A DNA stretch of 64,000 bases from Methanoperedens sp049303315 (lineage in GTDB: Archaea; Halobacteriota; Methanosarcinia; Methanosarcinales; Methanoperedenaceae), in contig JBAQMZ010000016.1 in NCBI GenBank assembly GCA_049303315.1, positions 65,930-129,929 on the forward strand. Reading direction: 5' to 3'. Position 1 is the stretch's first letter. Each line of letters opens with the position of its first letter. A program made the position numbers and the translations under genes. The notes below the pieces were generated by a model. That model ran no database searches. It saw only the letters and a program-made list of their open reading frames with translations, and had not been told where the DNA came from. Below, in pieces: positions 31,561 through 40,330 of the stretch.

Positions 31561-32175
31561 TTAAAATCCCAGCTTCTCGTTTACGAAAATAAGTGTTATT
31601 TTCCTGTTCTCGTTAATTTCCCTTTCAAAGAGTAAAATTTTCCCGACTGTAGTGCCGGGGTACCCGACACTTTTCATTCTTTTATCTTCCAGGGGAACAC
31701 AATATTCATAGACGCGCTTCCACCCGTCTTCAAGAGTCGGCACGATCTTTTGTGTACCGACAACCCAGATAACATTATCCGAAGAAAATGAATTGGATGG
31801 GAAGGCGCTGCCAGTCGCATTAGCGATTAGTATTTCACCATTTTCTACAACAGCATGCACGCTGCCGAGGAAGTATTCTGATAATACACTTTTTTTGCGA
31901 AGCTCCATCTGTTTTGCAGGATTCTTCTCTGACAGGATTTCATCTTTTAAGTTTTTCCAGGGATGTTTTCCGGATTTGAGCATATCAGTAAAACCTATCT
32001 GGTCAAGGGTTGTTGAACCCCCTGTCATAACCTCTTTTCCCGGGGGGATTAATTTATTTATTCTCTTGAGAGCATCTTCTTTCGTATTTACAAATTCAGC
32101 ATTAATACCGCGCGGTTTCAGGGCTTTCATTGTTTTTTCAACCGTTTCTTTTGATGCTAATGTATCGAATTTCAT
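31561..32175 (-). CDS. LUD-domain protein (LutC/DUF162-like)
   Basis: 204 residues. The LUD fold is recognisable: EKTMKALKPRGINAEFVNTKEDALKRINKLIPPGKEVMTGGSTTLDQIGF and later SVHAVVENGEILIANATGSAFPSN...VIWVVGTQKIVPTLEDGWKRVYEYCVPLED. LutC-type proteins belong to lactate-utilisation or related oxidoreductase systems; no LutA/B genes adjoin here, so substrate unknown. Divergent from mch. Confidence 0.82.
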   Translation of the reverse strand: MKFDTLASKETVEKTMKALKPRGINAEFVNTKEDALKRINKLIPPGKEVMTGGSTTLDQIGFTDMLKSGKHPWKNLKDEILSEKNPAKQMELRKKSVLSEYFLGSVHAVVENGEILIANATGSAFPSNSFSSDNVIWVVGTQKIVPTLEDGWKRVYEYCVPLEDKRMKSVGYPGTTVGKILLFEREINENRKITLIFVNEKLGF

Positions 32176-32274
32176 AATCTAATCTCCCGAATAAATAAGG
32201 GATTCAACTGTATATAAGCATATGTCGAATGGCATGAATAATCATAGTAATATAATCCGGCATAATTCAAAAAC

Positions 32275-32321
32275 CTTATAAGTCTGTTTTGCCTACTAAC
32301 TTACTATAAACACCGGTGGTG
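32275..32321 (+). promoter_or_regulatory. mch promoter and ribosome-binding site
   Basis: CTTATAAG at 32275-32282 is a TATA box about 47 nt before the start codon, which puts transcription start near 32305. GGTGGTGA at 32315-32322 is a strong Shine-Dalgarno that decides the TTG start of mch at 32329. The rest of the 150-nt gap to the divergent LUD gene is AT-rich. Confidence 0.6.
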
Positions 32322-32328
32322 AATTATT

Positions 32329-33279
32329 TTGGTAAGTGTTAACGAAAAGGCGATGGAAATTGCAGAAGATATGATGGATTGGTCGGATGAGTTAAAAGTA
32401 AAAGCCCTCGAACTTAAAAACGGCGGCAAGGTAATAGATTGCGGGATAAATGTTGAAGGGGGATATGAAGCGGGTCTTTTATTTACAGAGATCTGCATGG
32501 GCGGGTTTGGTGCATGTTCGATATCGGTGCATAAGGTAGATGAAATACCGCTTGCGTTCATCGATGTTACCACCGACCATCCTGCGATTTCATGTCTTGG
32601 CGCCCAGAAAGCCGGGTGGAGGATAAGCGTGGACAAGTACTTCGCCATGGGCTCAGGTCCTGCAAGAGCGCTAGCTCTTAAACCCAAAAAAACCTATGAG
32701 CGAATTAAATATGAAGATGATTACGATCATGCTATAATTGCTCTTGAATCAAACCAGTTGCCTGATGAAAAGGTAATCGGAGTTATTGCCGAGGCATGCC
32801 ACGTAGAACCTGAAAACGTGATAGCTCTTGTCGCCCCCACAGCAAGCATGGTGGGTTCGGTCCAGGTTTCAGGACGTGTGGTGGAGACTGCTATATTCAA
32901 GCTTAACGAACTTGGATATGATACAACCAAAATACTCAGCGGCACGGGGAGCGCCCCGATTGCGCCTGTGGTGAAGGACGACCTGAAAGCCATGGGCAGC
33001 ACCAATGACAGCGTTATATATTACGGCTCTGTGTTCCTGACCATCCGTGGATTTGAGGAGGATAAATTCAAACAGGTTCCTTCGAGCACTTCCAAGGATT
33101 ATGGTAAACCGTTCTACAAGACATTCAAGGATGCAGGCTATGACTTCTTCAAGATTGATGCCAATGTGTTTGCGCCTGCTGAAATCACGGTGAACGACCT
33201 TGAAACCGGGAAGACGTACCACACCGGGCATCTGAACGGTGAGGTTATCCTGGAGTCGTATGGGATAAGCGGGATCTGA
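32329..33279 (+). CDS. mch: Methenyl-tetrahydromethanopterin cyclohydrolase
   Basis: 316 residues, full length. Characteristic blocks: GGKVIDCGINVEGGYEAGLLFTEICMGG, LGAQKAGWRISVDKYFAMGSGPARALALKPK, GVIAEACHVEPENVIALVAPTASMVGSVQVSGRVVETAIFKL and GTGSAPIAPVVKDDLKAMGSTNDSVIYYGSV. It interconverts methenyl- and formyl-tetrahydromethanopterin in the cytoplasm, in methanogenesis or reverse methanogenesis. The start is TTG with GGTGGTGA upstream. It is the best single marker that the genome belongs to a methane-metabolising or related archaeon. Confidence 0.97.
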   Translation: MVSVNEKAMEIAEDMMDWSDELKVKALELKNGGKVIDCGINVEGGYEAGLLFTEICMGGFGACSISVHKVDEIPLAFIDVTTDHPAISCLGAQKAGWRISVDKYFAMGSGPARALALKPKKTYERIKYEDDYDHAIIALESNQLPDEKVIGVIAEACHVEPENVIALVAPTASMVGSVQVSGRVVETAIFKLNELGYDTTKILSGTGSAPIAPVVKDDLKAMGSTNDSVIYYGSVFLTIRGFEEDKFKQVPSSTSKDYGKPFYKTFKDAGYDFFKIDANVFAPAEITVNDLETGKTYHTGHLNGEVILESYGISGI

Positions 33280-33300
33280 GAATCCCCCCATCCAGCCTTA

Positions 33301-33708
33301 TTATATCCTCTCCGATAGCAGGCTTCTCCCCGGTGCTTCCCCAACCGTTCTGCCACTATCCCGAATCTCAAAAAAGGAGACCGTTTTAGTCCCAATCTTT
33401 TTCCGCGTGTACATAAGCTGCCCGCCCTTTTCAAGGAATGAATTGTACACCTCCTCAAACTGCGCTCTCTCCTCGTCTGTGAGCTCGATAGACGATGTTT
33501 TCCCGGAAAGGTGATTTATCGCCATCATCAGGTTTACCTCTCTCACCCTCTTGAGCTTTGCTTTATCCTCTTCATTCTCGATATACACGCTTCTTTTTAA
33601 TTCAGGAGACCATCCTACGAGTTTTCGTTTGAACTCGATGAAGGTTATAGGCACATATTCCCCTTCCCTGGGTTTTGAAAATTGCTTGATTAAATGATAT
33701 TCGTCCAT
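33301..33708 (-). CDS. Conserved hypothetical protein
   Basis: 135 residues, mostly charged and helical (VYIENEEDKAKLKRVREVNLMMAINHL...ELTDEERAQFEEVYNSFLEKG), with no motif that I recognise. Its ATG overlaps the stop of a 24-residue ORF (TAATG), which in turn overlaps the deoxyribosyltransferase gene, so the three are co-translated. Soluble cytoplasmic protein; function unknown. Confidence 0.6.
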   Translation of the reverse strand: MDEYHLIKQFSKPREGEYVPITFIEFKRKLVGWSPELKRSVYIENEEDKAKLKRVREVNLMMAINHLSGKTSSIELTDEERAQFEEVYNSFLEKGGQLMYTRKKIGTKTVSFFEIRDSGRTVGEAPGRSLLSERI

Positions 33709-33782
33709 TACTTGAATCCCGAAAGTGTATCACAATCATGTTCACAGTATTTTGGGTTTCCTGACATGCCTGTAATTTTCAT
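33708..33782 (-). CDS. 24-residue ORF with Cys/His motif, coupled on both sides
   Basis: The frame starts MKITGMSGNPKYCEHDCDTL. Its ATG overlaps the deoxyribosyltransferase stop (ATGA) and its TAA overlaps the ATG of the next gene (TAATG). It fills the gap exactly. CEHDC is a possible metal-binding site. Nothing known matches. Overlaps at both ends are typical of real operon genes, but a chance frame cannot be ruled out at this length. Confidence 0.45.
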   Translation of the reverse strand: MKITGMSGNPKYCEHDCDTLSGFK

Positions 33783-34192
33783 GTATCCTGCATTGACTTT
33801 AAACGATTTAATAACTCCGAAACGCTTGTGCAAAGAACAATAGACCTCTCTATCATAAGATTCACCCTTCCTTCAATACCCAGCGTCCTGAAATCTGTTT
33901 TCAGCCCGAGCACGGGTTTACCTTTTGAATATGCATAACCGATTTCCCATGCCGTACCTGAATCAACATCTGCCCCGTCAATCACTGCAACTATTATGTC
34001 CGAGCTATCTAACGCAGCAAGGTTCTTATTGAAAATTATTTCCTGGCGGTTTTTTTCAACATGGATATTGTTGGAGTCCTCCTGCGGCAGGAAAACCAGA
34101 AAGCCCCCGCTTATAATCAAATCCTTCAGTTTGCGGTTGAAATCGCACTCGGCTTCCGAAAAAAGAGGCGCTGCAAGATAAACGGTTTTCAT
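33779..34192 (-). CDS. Nucleoside 2-deoxyribosyltransferase family protein
   Basis: 137 residues: KTVYLAAPLFSEAECDFNRKL at the N-terminus, the FLPQED motif, LAALDSSDIIVAVIDGADVDSGTAWEIGYAYSKGKPVLGLKTD with the catalytic Asp and Glu. It moves deoxyribose between bases, or cleaves the N-glycosidic bond of nucleoside phosphates, in salvage. First gene of a three-gene minus-strand operon. Confidence 0.9.
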   Translation of the reverse strand: MKTVYLAAPLFSEAECDFNRKLKDLIISGGFLVFLPQEDSNNIHVEKNRQEIIFNKNLAALDSSDIIVAVIDGADVDSGTAWEIGYAYSKGKPVLGLKTDFRTLGIEGRVNLMIERSIVLCTSVSELLNRLKSMQDT

Positions 34193-34278
34193 ATAAGCTA
34201 AATAGCATCAATTGGCAAATAAGTTTTCTTAAACCGACATGAAAGTATTAATGTTAGCCTGACAATACTGGATGAAGG

Positions 34279-35040
34279 ATGCGTAAAAATTATAAAAAGC
34301 TCATCTCCCTGATTATTTTCCTGGTTCTTACATTCGGCATAATGATACCCCTGTATGTCCATTATACAGCCAGGCAATTCACAGGTGCATATGACACATT
34401 ATTACTTTCAAAGCATTCGCCATACGATACAATAATCATAGAAGTTCATTATCAGGAAGGAGTTGAGCCTTATGCTGCATCTCTTGATACCCTGAAGGAA
34501 AAGGTGGAAAATTATACGGGAAAGAATGTTATTGTGGTAAAATATCCCGATATAAAAGATTTTGAGGTTTCAGGCGTATTTAAAGATGACGGAGTGAGCA
34601 GGTTTGGAGACAGGATTCTTCGTAACCACACGCAATACCATAGCGGATGGCTCTCGGGGCGTATGGTGATTTATATAATATACACAAATGCGAAATGGGA
34701 AGGGGATATGAACTATAGTGCCGCCGGGATAGCATACAATGCCGATTCAATCATAATTTTTAAAGATGTCGTCCAGGCACAGGAAGTTGAGACCCCGGTG
34801 CTTCTTCATGAGATGGGGCATCTATGGGGGCTTGAACATTCCAACTATACGGATGATATCATGAATGTGCATATCGATGAGTACCTGCTGAGTCATGTTT
34901 TCAATAAACTACCAGATGATTTTTCAGAAAAGGAGAGGAAAATACTTCTTGAAAAACACGGTTCATGGGTGGTTATCCCGATAAAACCTTACGAGCCTTT
35001 ATATTCGGCAGTCTTAAATCGCTTAAGTACAATGGGGTAG
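34279..35040 (+). CDS. Membrane-anchored metzincin-type metalloprotease
   Basis: 253 residues. An N-terminal membrane helix (KLISLIIFLVLTFGIMIPLYV) is followed by an extracellular domain. The zinc site is LLHEMGHLWGLEH, H-E-x2-H-x2-G-x2-H, and DDIMN supplies a Met-turn candidate. Several N-x-T/S sites fit an outside location. It resembles archaemetzincin or matrixin-like families; substrate unknown. It runs up to thiI with no space. Confidence 0.85.
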   Translation: MRKNYKKLISLIIFLVLTFGIMIPLYVHYTARQFTGAYDTLLLSKHSPYDTIIIEVHYQEGVEPYAASLDTLKEKVENYTGKNVIVVKYPDIKDFEVSGVFKDDGVSRFGDRILRNHTQYHSGWLSGRMVIYIIYTNAKWEGDMNYSAAGIAYNADSIIIFKDVVQAQEVETPVLLHEMGHLWGLEHSNYTDDIMNVHIDEYLLSHVFNKLPDDFSEKERKILLEKHGSWVVIPIKPYEPLYSAVLNRLSTMG

Positions 35041-35057
35041 GCGTGAGCCCAAGAGAT

Positions 35058-36203
35058 ATGATTTTAGTCAGGTACGACGAGCTTGCCCTGAAAAGTAAAA
35101 GGGTCAGGACAAGGTATGAACAAATTCTTGTCAGGAACATAAAAGCAATGCTCAATGCTGACGGGTGCTCATATTCCAAAATAAGCAGGGAAATGGGAAG
35201 GATTTTCATACATTCCGAGGACGCAAAAGCAGTAAAAAGCGCGGCAAAAGTCTTTGGCGTTGTTTCTGCAAGCGCGGTTTTTACATGCGAACCCAACCTT
35301 GAATCAGCCGCGCGGCTCTGCGCTGAAGTTGCAGGCGGGATAATCAAAGAAGACCAGTCATTTGCCATAAGGTCGCGAAGGGCAGGGAACCATGAGTTCA
35401 CCTCACGCGATGTAGCTGTCGCATGCGGAGATGCGGTGTTTGACAGTGTAAATAAGAACGTCAGGGTCGATCTTGATAACCCTGATGTTGAGATTTTCGT
35501 GGAAGTGAGGCAGGATAAGGCTTATGTTTTTACAGAATCGGTCAAAGGGGTTGGCGGGCTGCCCATGGGAACCCAGGGCAAGATGGTGGCGCTTATTTCA
35601 GGCGGAATTGACTCGCCAGTGGCTGCCTGGTTAATGATGAAACGGGGCTGCGAGATAGTGCCCCTGTATATGAATAACGAGCCTTTCTCGGATGAGACCA
35701 CGCGTGAGAGGGCGATGCAGTGTATCGATGTTCTCCAGAAATGGTCTCCCCAGAAAAAATTCACTGTTTACGAGGCGCCTCATGGGGATAACCTGCTTGC
35801 TTTCCTTGAGAATTGCGATAACAGGCTGAACTGCGTACTGTGCAGGAGGATGATGTACAGGATTGCAGGAGAAGTCCTGAAACTTGAAGAAGCGCACGGG
35901 ATTATCACGGGTTCCTCGCTCGGTCAGGTCGCATCCCAGACTTCGCAAAACATGCTTGCCGAGATGTACGGCATGGAATACCCGATTTACCATCCTCTTA
36001 TCGGGTTAGACAAGCTTGAGATTACGGATATGGCAAGGAAAATAGGTACGCTTGAGCCTTCGACAAAGCCCGCGACATGCTGCATGGCAGTCCCGGAATA
36101 TCCTTCCACAGCAGCAAAACCGGAAGAAGTTATCAAAGCAGAGAAATTGATAGATGTCCAATCGCTTGTGGAATCGATGGTGAAAAATCTCAAGAAATTC
36201 TAG
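35058..36203 (+). CDS. thiI: ThiI: tRNA 4-thiouridine synthase / thiazole synthesis protein
   Basis: 381 residues from ATG 35058. The N-terminal ferredoxin-like and THUMP domains begin MILVRYDELALKSKRVRTRY. The PP-loop ATPase is MVALISGGIDSPVAAWLMMKRG. CVLCRRMMYRIA and ITGSSLGQVASQTSQNM follow. No C-terminal rhodanese domain exists, as usual for archaeal ThiI. It adenylates U8 of tRNA and inserts sulfur. GTG 35043 is an alternative start; frames further back run through the protease gene. The 3' end overlaps a convergent thioredoxin-like gene by 14 nt. Confidence 0.92.
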   Translation: MILVRYDELALKSKRVRTRYEQILVRNIKAMLNADGCSYSKISREMGRIFIHSEDAKAVKSAAKVFGVVSASAVFTCEPNLESAARLCAEVAGGIIKEDQSFAIRSRRAGNHEFTSRDVAVACGDAVFDSVNKNVRVDLDNPDVEIFVEVRQDKAYVFTESVKGVGGLPMGTQGKMVALISGGIDSPVAAWLMMKRGCEIVPLYMNNEPFSDETTRERAMQCIDVLQKWSPQKKFTVYEAPHGDNLLAFLENCDNRLNCVLCRRMMYRIAGEVLKLEEAHGIITGSSLGQVASQTSQNMLAEMYGMEYPIYHPLIGLDKLEITDMARKIGTLEPSTKPATCCMAVPEYPSTAAKPEEVIKAEKLIDVQSLVESMVKNLKKF

Positions 36204-36681
36204 TGGAAGCTTTTTTTTTGAAGAGTAAAAGCATGAATACAAGCGCCAAATATATGATTTCAAACCCCGGAGTTTCTTTCGGCAATTTCCCGCGCGACTG
36301 TTTTATTTCATTCACCATTTCCGGAGGGTCCAGATATCCAATGTGCCGCGACACCTCTTTGCCTTTTGAGTCAAGGATTATAATTGTGGGATAATAGGTT
36401 ATGCCGTACTTGCTTTCGATATCAATTCTCTTCTGGGTATCCACCTTTATGGCGATAAAATCCTTCATTTCTGAAACAACCATGGGTTCGGGATATGTCC
36501 CTTCTTCCATCGCTATGCATGGCGGGCACCAGTCTGCAAAAAAGTCAATGATAACCGGTTTTCCCATAGAACCTGCTGCAAGCATCCCCTCCTCGTAAGC
36601 GTACCAGCGGGTGGTTTCGGCGGATGCGGGAAGAACAGCAGCCGAAAAGACCAGTAATAATATAAGGCTCATCAGGCGCAT
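36190..36681 (-). CDS. Exported membrane-tethered thioredoxin-like protein
   Basis: 163 residues. The signal is MRLMSLILLLVFSAAVLPASA. The mature thioredoxin fold has DFFADWCPPCIAMEEGTY with CPPC, a cis-Pro region ITYYPTIIILDSKG, and a C-terminal helix (GFEIIYLALVFMLLLFKKK) that anchors it. It probably handles disulfides or reduces haem ligands outside the cytoplasm. No DsbD/CcdA gene is adjacent. Convergent with thiI. Confidence 0.87.
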   Translation of the reverse strand: MRLMSLILLLVFSAAVLPASAETTRWYAYEEGMLAAGSMGKPVIIDFFADWCPPCIAMEEGTYPEPMVVSEMKDFIAIKVDTQKRIDIESKYGITYYPTIIILDSKGKEVSRHIGYLDPPEMVNEIKQSRGKLPKETPGFEIIYLALVFMLLLFKKKASTRIS

Positions 36682-36791
36682 TATAACAGGATTGGTGTCC
36701 GAATATAAAGTTTATTCGAAAAACATCATTTTATTGCACTTCATTAGAAATGTTTTTAAGCAATAATACCATTCACAGCATCGGTGATTTG

Positions 36792-37757
36792 ATGAACAGG
36801 CTATTCCCCATCATATTAATAATCCTGATTGTTTCGGCTATATCAGGATGTACGGGTCCTAAAGAAACAACTTCTTTCAAGAATACTCCGGTACAGGTGC
36901 AAAGGTTCGAGCGCGCAAACCCCAATCTTGATGCGATAGTAACAGAAATAAAATTTGACAGGGATGACATCAGAGCCGGGGAAAAGGTTACTGCTGAGCT
37001 TACGGTGTTAAATTCCGGGACAGAAACAATCACCAACGAAACGGTTGAAATTAAAGCCAAAGTAAATACGCTTGATGATACCCTTGCAAACCTGTACTTA
37101 AAAACCATGAGCGATGAAAAGAAAACAGGCATTAAAACAATAGATTTTGATTCCGGGGAGAATCCATATTACCTGATTAAACCCGGGGAAAAGAAAATGC
37201 TCAGCGCAGTTTTCCCGACTGAGAAGGAAAGACAGGGCAAAAGTCTTGCTGGCAATTATGATGTTACTATTACTCTAAATGTGAATGGACAGAAAATAGA
37301 AGCAAGGACACTCCCGATAACGCTGCTTTCAGGAGAAATACGGGTATTCACACCAACGCCTACGCCTTCTCCCACGCCGACCCCAACGCCTGCGTCAACA
37401 CCAATAATCACAATAACTGCTACGCCAACTCCAACACCCACGCCAGAACCTGAAATAGAAGTAACACCAACAGGACATGTGGTAACAACCCGTATATACA
37501 ATGAATATTTTGGGAATCCGACTCTTAAAATCAATGCCGGAGATACAGTATTATGGGATAATTGGGATGAAACTACCTACACACTGGTTGAAAAAAATAA
37601 CACGATAGCAAATATCACAGTGAGAGACTCCAAGAAGGCCAATAATACATTCAACAGAACCGGAGATTATACTTTTAGGCTTATCCATTCTGCATTACGC
37701 GGAGCTCCAAGAGAACAAAATATAATTGTGAGAGTTAATGCAAGCAATTCAAGTTGA
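36792..37757 (+). CDS. Lipoprotein with Thr/Pro linker and cupredoxin-like C-terminal domain
   Basis: 321 residues from ATG 36792, with GGTGATTTG upstream. The lipobox is AISGC (Cys20). Residues about 45-180 look like a CARDB/Ig-like beta domain (DIRAGEKVTAELTVLNSGTETI). A (TP)n linker of about 40 residues follows. The C-terminal domain (TRIYNEYFGNPTLKINAGDTVLWDNWDETTYTLVEKN...GDYTFRLIHS) looks like a cupredoxin whose copper ligands are not all evident. Cell-surface role inferred. A longer frame from 36750 is unlikely. Confidence 0.75.
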   Translation: MNRLFPIILIILIVSAISGCTGPKETTSFKNTPVQVQRFERANPNLDAIVTEIKFDRDDIRAGEKVTAELTVLNSGTETITNETVEIKAKVNTLDDTLANLYLKTMSDEKKTGIKTIDFDSGENPYYLIKPGEKKMLSAVFPTEKERQGKSLAGNYDVTITLNVNGQKIEARTLPITLLSGEIRVFTPTPTPSPTPTPTPASTPIITITATPTPTPTPEPEIEVTPTGHVVTTRIYNEYFGNPTLKINAGDTVLWDNWDETTYTLVEKNNTIANITVRDSKKANNTFNRTGDYTFRLIHSALRGAPREQNIIVRVNASNSS

Positions 37758-37818
37758 ACCTGCATTAATTCACAATCTTTTTAAAGCTGGAAAACGATTC
37801 TATTATGGTGAGATTATG

Positions 37819-38703
37819 GCATACAACAAAATAATTATCGGTATCTGCTTAATAATTCTTAATATCGGATTCGCAAGCGCTGCCACTCTTAATGTCGGAC
37901 AGGGGCAGACCTACGCCACCATCCAGTCAGCAATAGATGCTGCACAGACTGGCGATATAATTTCTGTGGCTGAAGGCACGTATTCCGAGAACCTTGTAGT
38001 GAAAACGAACGGGATTTCAATTATAGGTAAGAATAAAGAAAAGACCATCATCGACGGCAAGAAAACCGGGAGTGTAATAAAGATAGACCAGGCAAACAAC
38101 ATTAAAGTCAGCGGATTTACCGTGCAGAACAGCGGGGGAAGCGGTCAATCCGATGCCGGGATAAGCCTCTACAGGGCAAATAACAATTTTATTGCAAATG
38201 TGAATCTTGTAAATAATGTGATGGGCATTTCAATATACGAAGGTAGCAGCAACAACATTATCTCAGGCAATGATATAAAATCAAGCGGCAAATACGGCAT
38301 TTTTATTGTTTCATCCAGTGATAACAAGATATACAACAACAACATCCAGAACAATAAAATCGGGATATACTGTGATTCGGCACGCTCCAACCACATTTAT
38401 TCGAATAACCTGATTGACAACAATGACCAGGCGTATGATAACAGCGGCCTGAATTCATGGGATGACGGCAAATCAGGCAATTACTGGAGTGTAAATAAAG
38501 GCATTCTGGGCGGGAAAAACACAAAGGATAATTACCCTCTTTCAAGGGCAGTGACTATCAAATATGAGGACGTCCCGGCACCAACCGATCAAAAGGCTAA
38601 AGGAGCTGCACCAGAAGAAACCGGAAAACCATCGCCGGGTTTTGCAGGGTTCGCGGTTCTTGTCTCGTTAATCGTGATAGGGATTTTAAGCAAGAAAAAA
38701 TAG
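37819..38703 (+). CDS. NosD-like beta-helix surface protein with PGF-CTERM-type anchor
   Basis: 294 residues from ATG 37819; GGTGAG lies 8 nt upstream. A signal peptide (MAYNKIIIGICLIILNIGFASA) is followed by a parallel beta-helix (YATIQSAIDAAQTGDIISVAEGTYSENLVV, repeats such as NNIISGNDIKSSGKYGIFIVSSSDNKIYNNNI). The end is SPGFAGFAVLVSLIVIGILSKKK: PGF followed by a helix and a basic tail, the archaeosortase-processed PGF-CTERM signal. A surface carbohydrate- or copper-binding role is family-based inference. Confidence 0.85.
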   Translation, partial: AYNKIIIGICLIILNIGFASAATLNVGQGQTYATIQSAIDAAQTGDIISVAEGTYSENLVVKTNGISIIGKNKEKTIIDGKKTGSVIKIDQANNIKVSGFTVQNSGGSGQSDAGISLYRANNNFIANVNLVNNVMGISIYEGSSNNIISGNDIKSSGKYGIFIVSSSDNKIYNNNIQNNKIGIYCDSARSNHIYSNNLIDNNDQAYDNSGLNSWDDGKSGNYWSVNKGILGGKNTKDNYPLSRAVTIKYEDVPAPTDQKAKGAAPEETGKPSPGFAGFAVLVSLIVIGILSKKK

Positions 38704-38736
38704 GCGATTTTGTCTCCTGGATAATCCTTTATTATC

Positions 38737-39564
38737 TCAGATTCCAAATATCGATTCCAGATATTTTCTTTCTTCTATCAGTTCCCTTACTTTATCGTTT
38801 CTTGACAGGGAGACAGGATATACCTTATCGTCAATCTCGATAGTAAGGTCGCCGTTATATCCGGAACCCTTGAGTTTTCGCAACACTGCATCCATATACT
38901 TCTTCACGCGGTGCGAAGGATAATGCGGCTTCCCATCATGCGGGGCGCCGACATGCACGTTGATAATCCTGTCCCCAAGCCGGTCGATAAAGGAGAGAGC
39001 GGTTTGGGGAGAATCCATGAAAGCATGAACCACATCAAAAGTAAAAAACAGACCCGGAAATTCATTGAGGATTTTTTCCATCTCGTCCGGGATTGAACAC
39101 ATCGATGATACATCCCTCATGCTATTTTCAAGCGAAAGGTTAATACCAAGTTCATCAGCCCTGTTTTTACAAATATCCAAGTATCTCCTGAATTTATCCC
39201 AGTCCTCATTAGTCGGGGTGCGGCGGGCAGTCCTTTTACCGGGATGGATTGTGACCACGCTTGCCTCAAGCGTCTTTGCAAGCCCGAGCGACCATAAAGT
39301 TTCCTTTATTGCAGCTTCGTAGACAAGATCATTATACGACGATGGGTTTAAATCCATGATCGGGGCGTGTACGGTGCACCCGCCCGGCATCATGGAAATC
39401 GCTTCCACGAGTCCCGCTGTCACAATCTCATCATTTCTGTTCATCCAAAAATCTGGCGTCTCTGCCCAGAATTCAACGCTTCCTATACCGGCATCCAGCA
39501 GTATCTCCATTATATCATAGATATCATATTCCCATAGAAACAATGATGCGCATGAAATCCTCAT
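38737..39564 (-). CDS. Xylose isomerase-like TIM-barrel protein (AP endonuclease 2 superfamily)
   Basis: 275 residues from ATG 39564, with GGGTG upstream. The barrel motifs include LDAGIGSVEFWAE, CTVHAPIMDLNPSS, ASVVTIHPGKRTARR, LSLENSMRD, FFTFDVVHAF, INVHVGAPHDGKPH and LTIEID, giving the His/Glu/Asp metal ligands of the family. Members are sugar isomerases/epimerases or endonuclease IV; which one cannot be decided. Frames back to 39645 begin without support. Confidence 0.83.
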   Translation of the reverse strand: MRISCASLFLWEYDIYDIMEILLDAGIGSVEFWAETPDFWMNRNDEIVTAGLVEAISMMPGGCTVHAPIMDLNPSSYNDLVYEAAIKETLWSLGLAKTLEASVVTIHPGKRTARRTPTNEDWDKFRRYLDICKNRADELGINLSLENSMRDVSSMCSIPDEMEKILNEFPGLFFTFDVVHAFMDSPQTALSFIDRLGDRIINVHVGAPHDGKPHYPSHRVKKYMDAVLRKLKGSGYNGDLTIEIDDKVYPVSLSRNDKVRELIEERKYLESIFGI

Positions 39565-39629
39565 TCTGACACCCATTATAATATTGCGATTGGTGCTTAA
39601 TATATTTTCATAAGAACAAATCAAAAACT

Positions 39630-39637
39630 TTATAATG
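39630..39637 (+). promoter_or_regulatory. TATA-like element for membrane protein gene 39675
   Basis: TTTATAAT at about 39630 lies 38-45 nt before ATG 39675. This supports transcription start near 39658 and the start codon at 39675 or 39663, and argues against earlier starts. The 110-nt gap is shared with the divergent TIM-barrel gene. Confidence 0.4.
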
Positions 39638-39674
39638 CCATACATTAAATGGTATTTTGGAGATGGAATTTAAT

Positions 39675-40328
39675 ATGAAAAGATATGCATTTATTGCGAT
39701 AACGATGGTATTGTTCTTTTTAACCGCCCCTGCTTTCGGGCAGGAGCCAAACGAAACTGCAGTCGTCAATAAAACAATAAAATCATCGGCATTTACCCTA
39801 TCTGCCAATGATTTCGCAAGTATCCTGACCGTTCTTATTTTTTGCGCAACGATATTGCTTATTGTGGTAATTACTGCAAGAAACTATTCAAATACAAGTA
39901 AAATACTCCTTGAAAAATCATTTGAGAAAAACAGGGAAATGCCTGAGGAGCTCCAGGTTCCTGTGAGCGCCATCATAAAGTCTTTTCCACAGGCTGAGCC
40001 GCTGGGTTTGCCCCGCGGTTCTTTGCGCGCAATAGTATTGTTGATTTTTTCCCTGGCTTTTATCTTTATGCTATTCATTCCATCCAGACAAACTGGCGAG
40101 GTGTACAGAACACTTGAAATCATCCTTGCTCTTATAATGGGGTTTTATTTCGGAAGCCGTTATGCCGAATCCAAAACCGTGAGGTCAGAACCGGTTGAAA
40201 AAGTACCAGTTCCGGAAGAGATCAAGAGTGTAAAAGATTTGGTTATCAAAGAAATAACACCTGTATCATTTCCTGAAAAGCACGAAGAGAAGAAAAAGAG
40301 GGGGAAAAAAAGGGAAGAACTGATTTAA
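39675..40328 (+). CDS. Membrane protein with signal peptide and two or three helices, unknown function
   Basis: 217 residues from ATG 39675 (39663 also possible). Signal-like MKRYAFIAITMVLFFLTAPAFG, then a helix (ASILTVLIFCATILLIVVITA), an internal PLGLPRGSLRAIVLLIFSLAFIFMLFIPS motif with helix, another helix with GFYFGSRYAESK, and a charged KEEKKKRGKKREE tail. The LGLPRGSLRA-helix-YFGSR arrangement recurs in archaeal membrane proteins, but I know no function. Confidence 0.65.
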   Translation: MKRYAFIAITMVLFFLTAPAFGQEPNETAVVNKTIKSSAFTLSANDFASILTVLIFCATILLIVVITARNYSNTSKILLEKSFEKNREMPEELQVPVSAIIKSFPQAEPLGLPRGSLRAIVLLIFSLAFIFMLFIPSRQTGEVYRTLEIILALIMGFYFGSRYAESKTVRSEPVEKVPVPEEIKSVKDLVIKEITPVSFPEKHEEKKKRGKKREELI

Positions 40329-40330
40329 TG

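Noticed and set aside
34965..35057. Upstream extension of thiI into the metalloprotease gene
   Set aside because: The extra residues do not match ThiI and overlap a well-supported gene in another frame.
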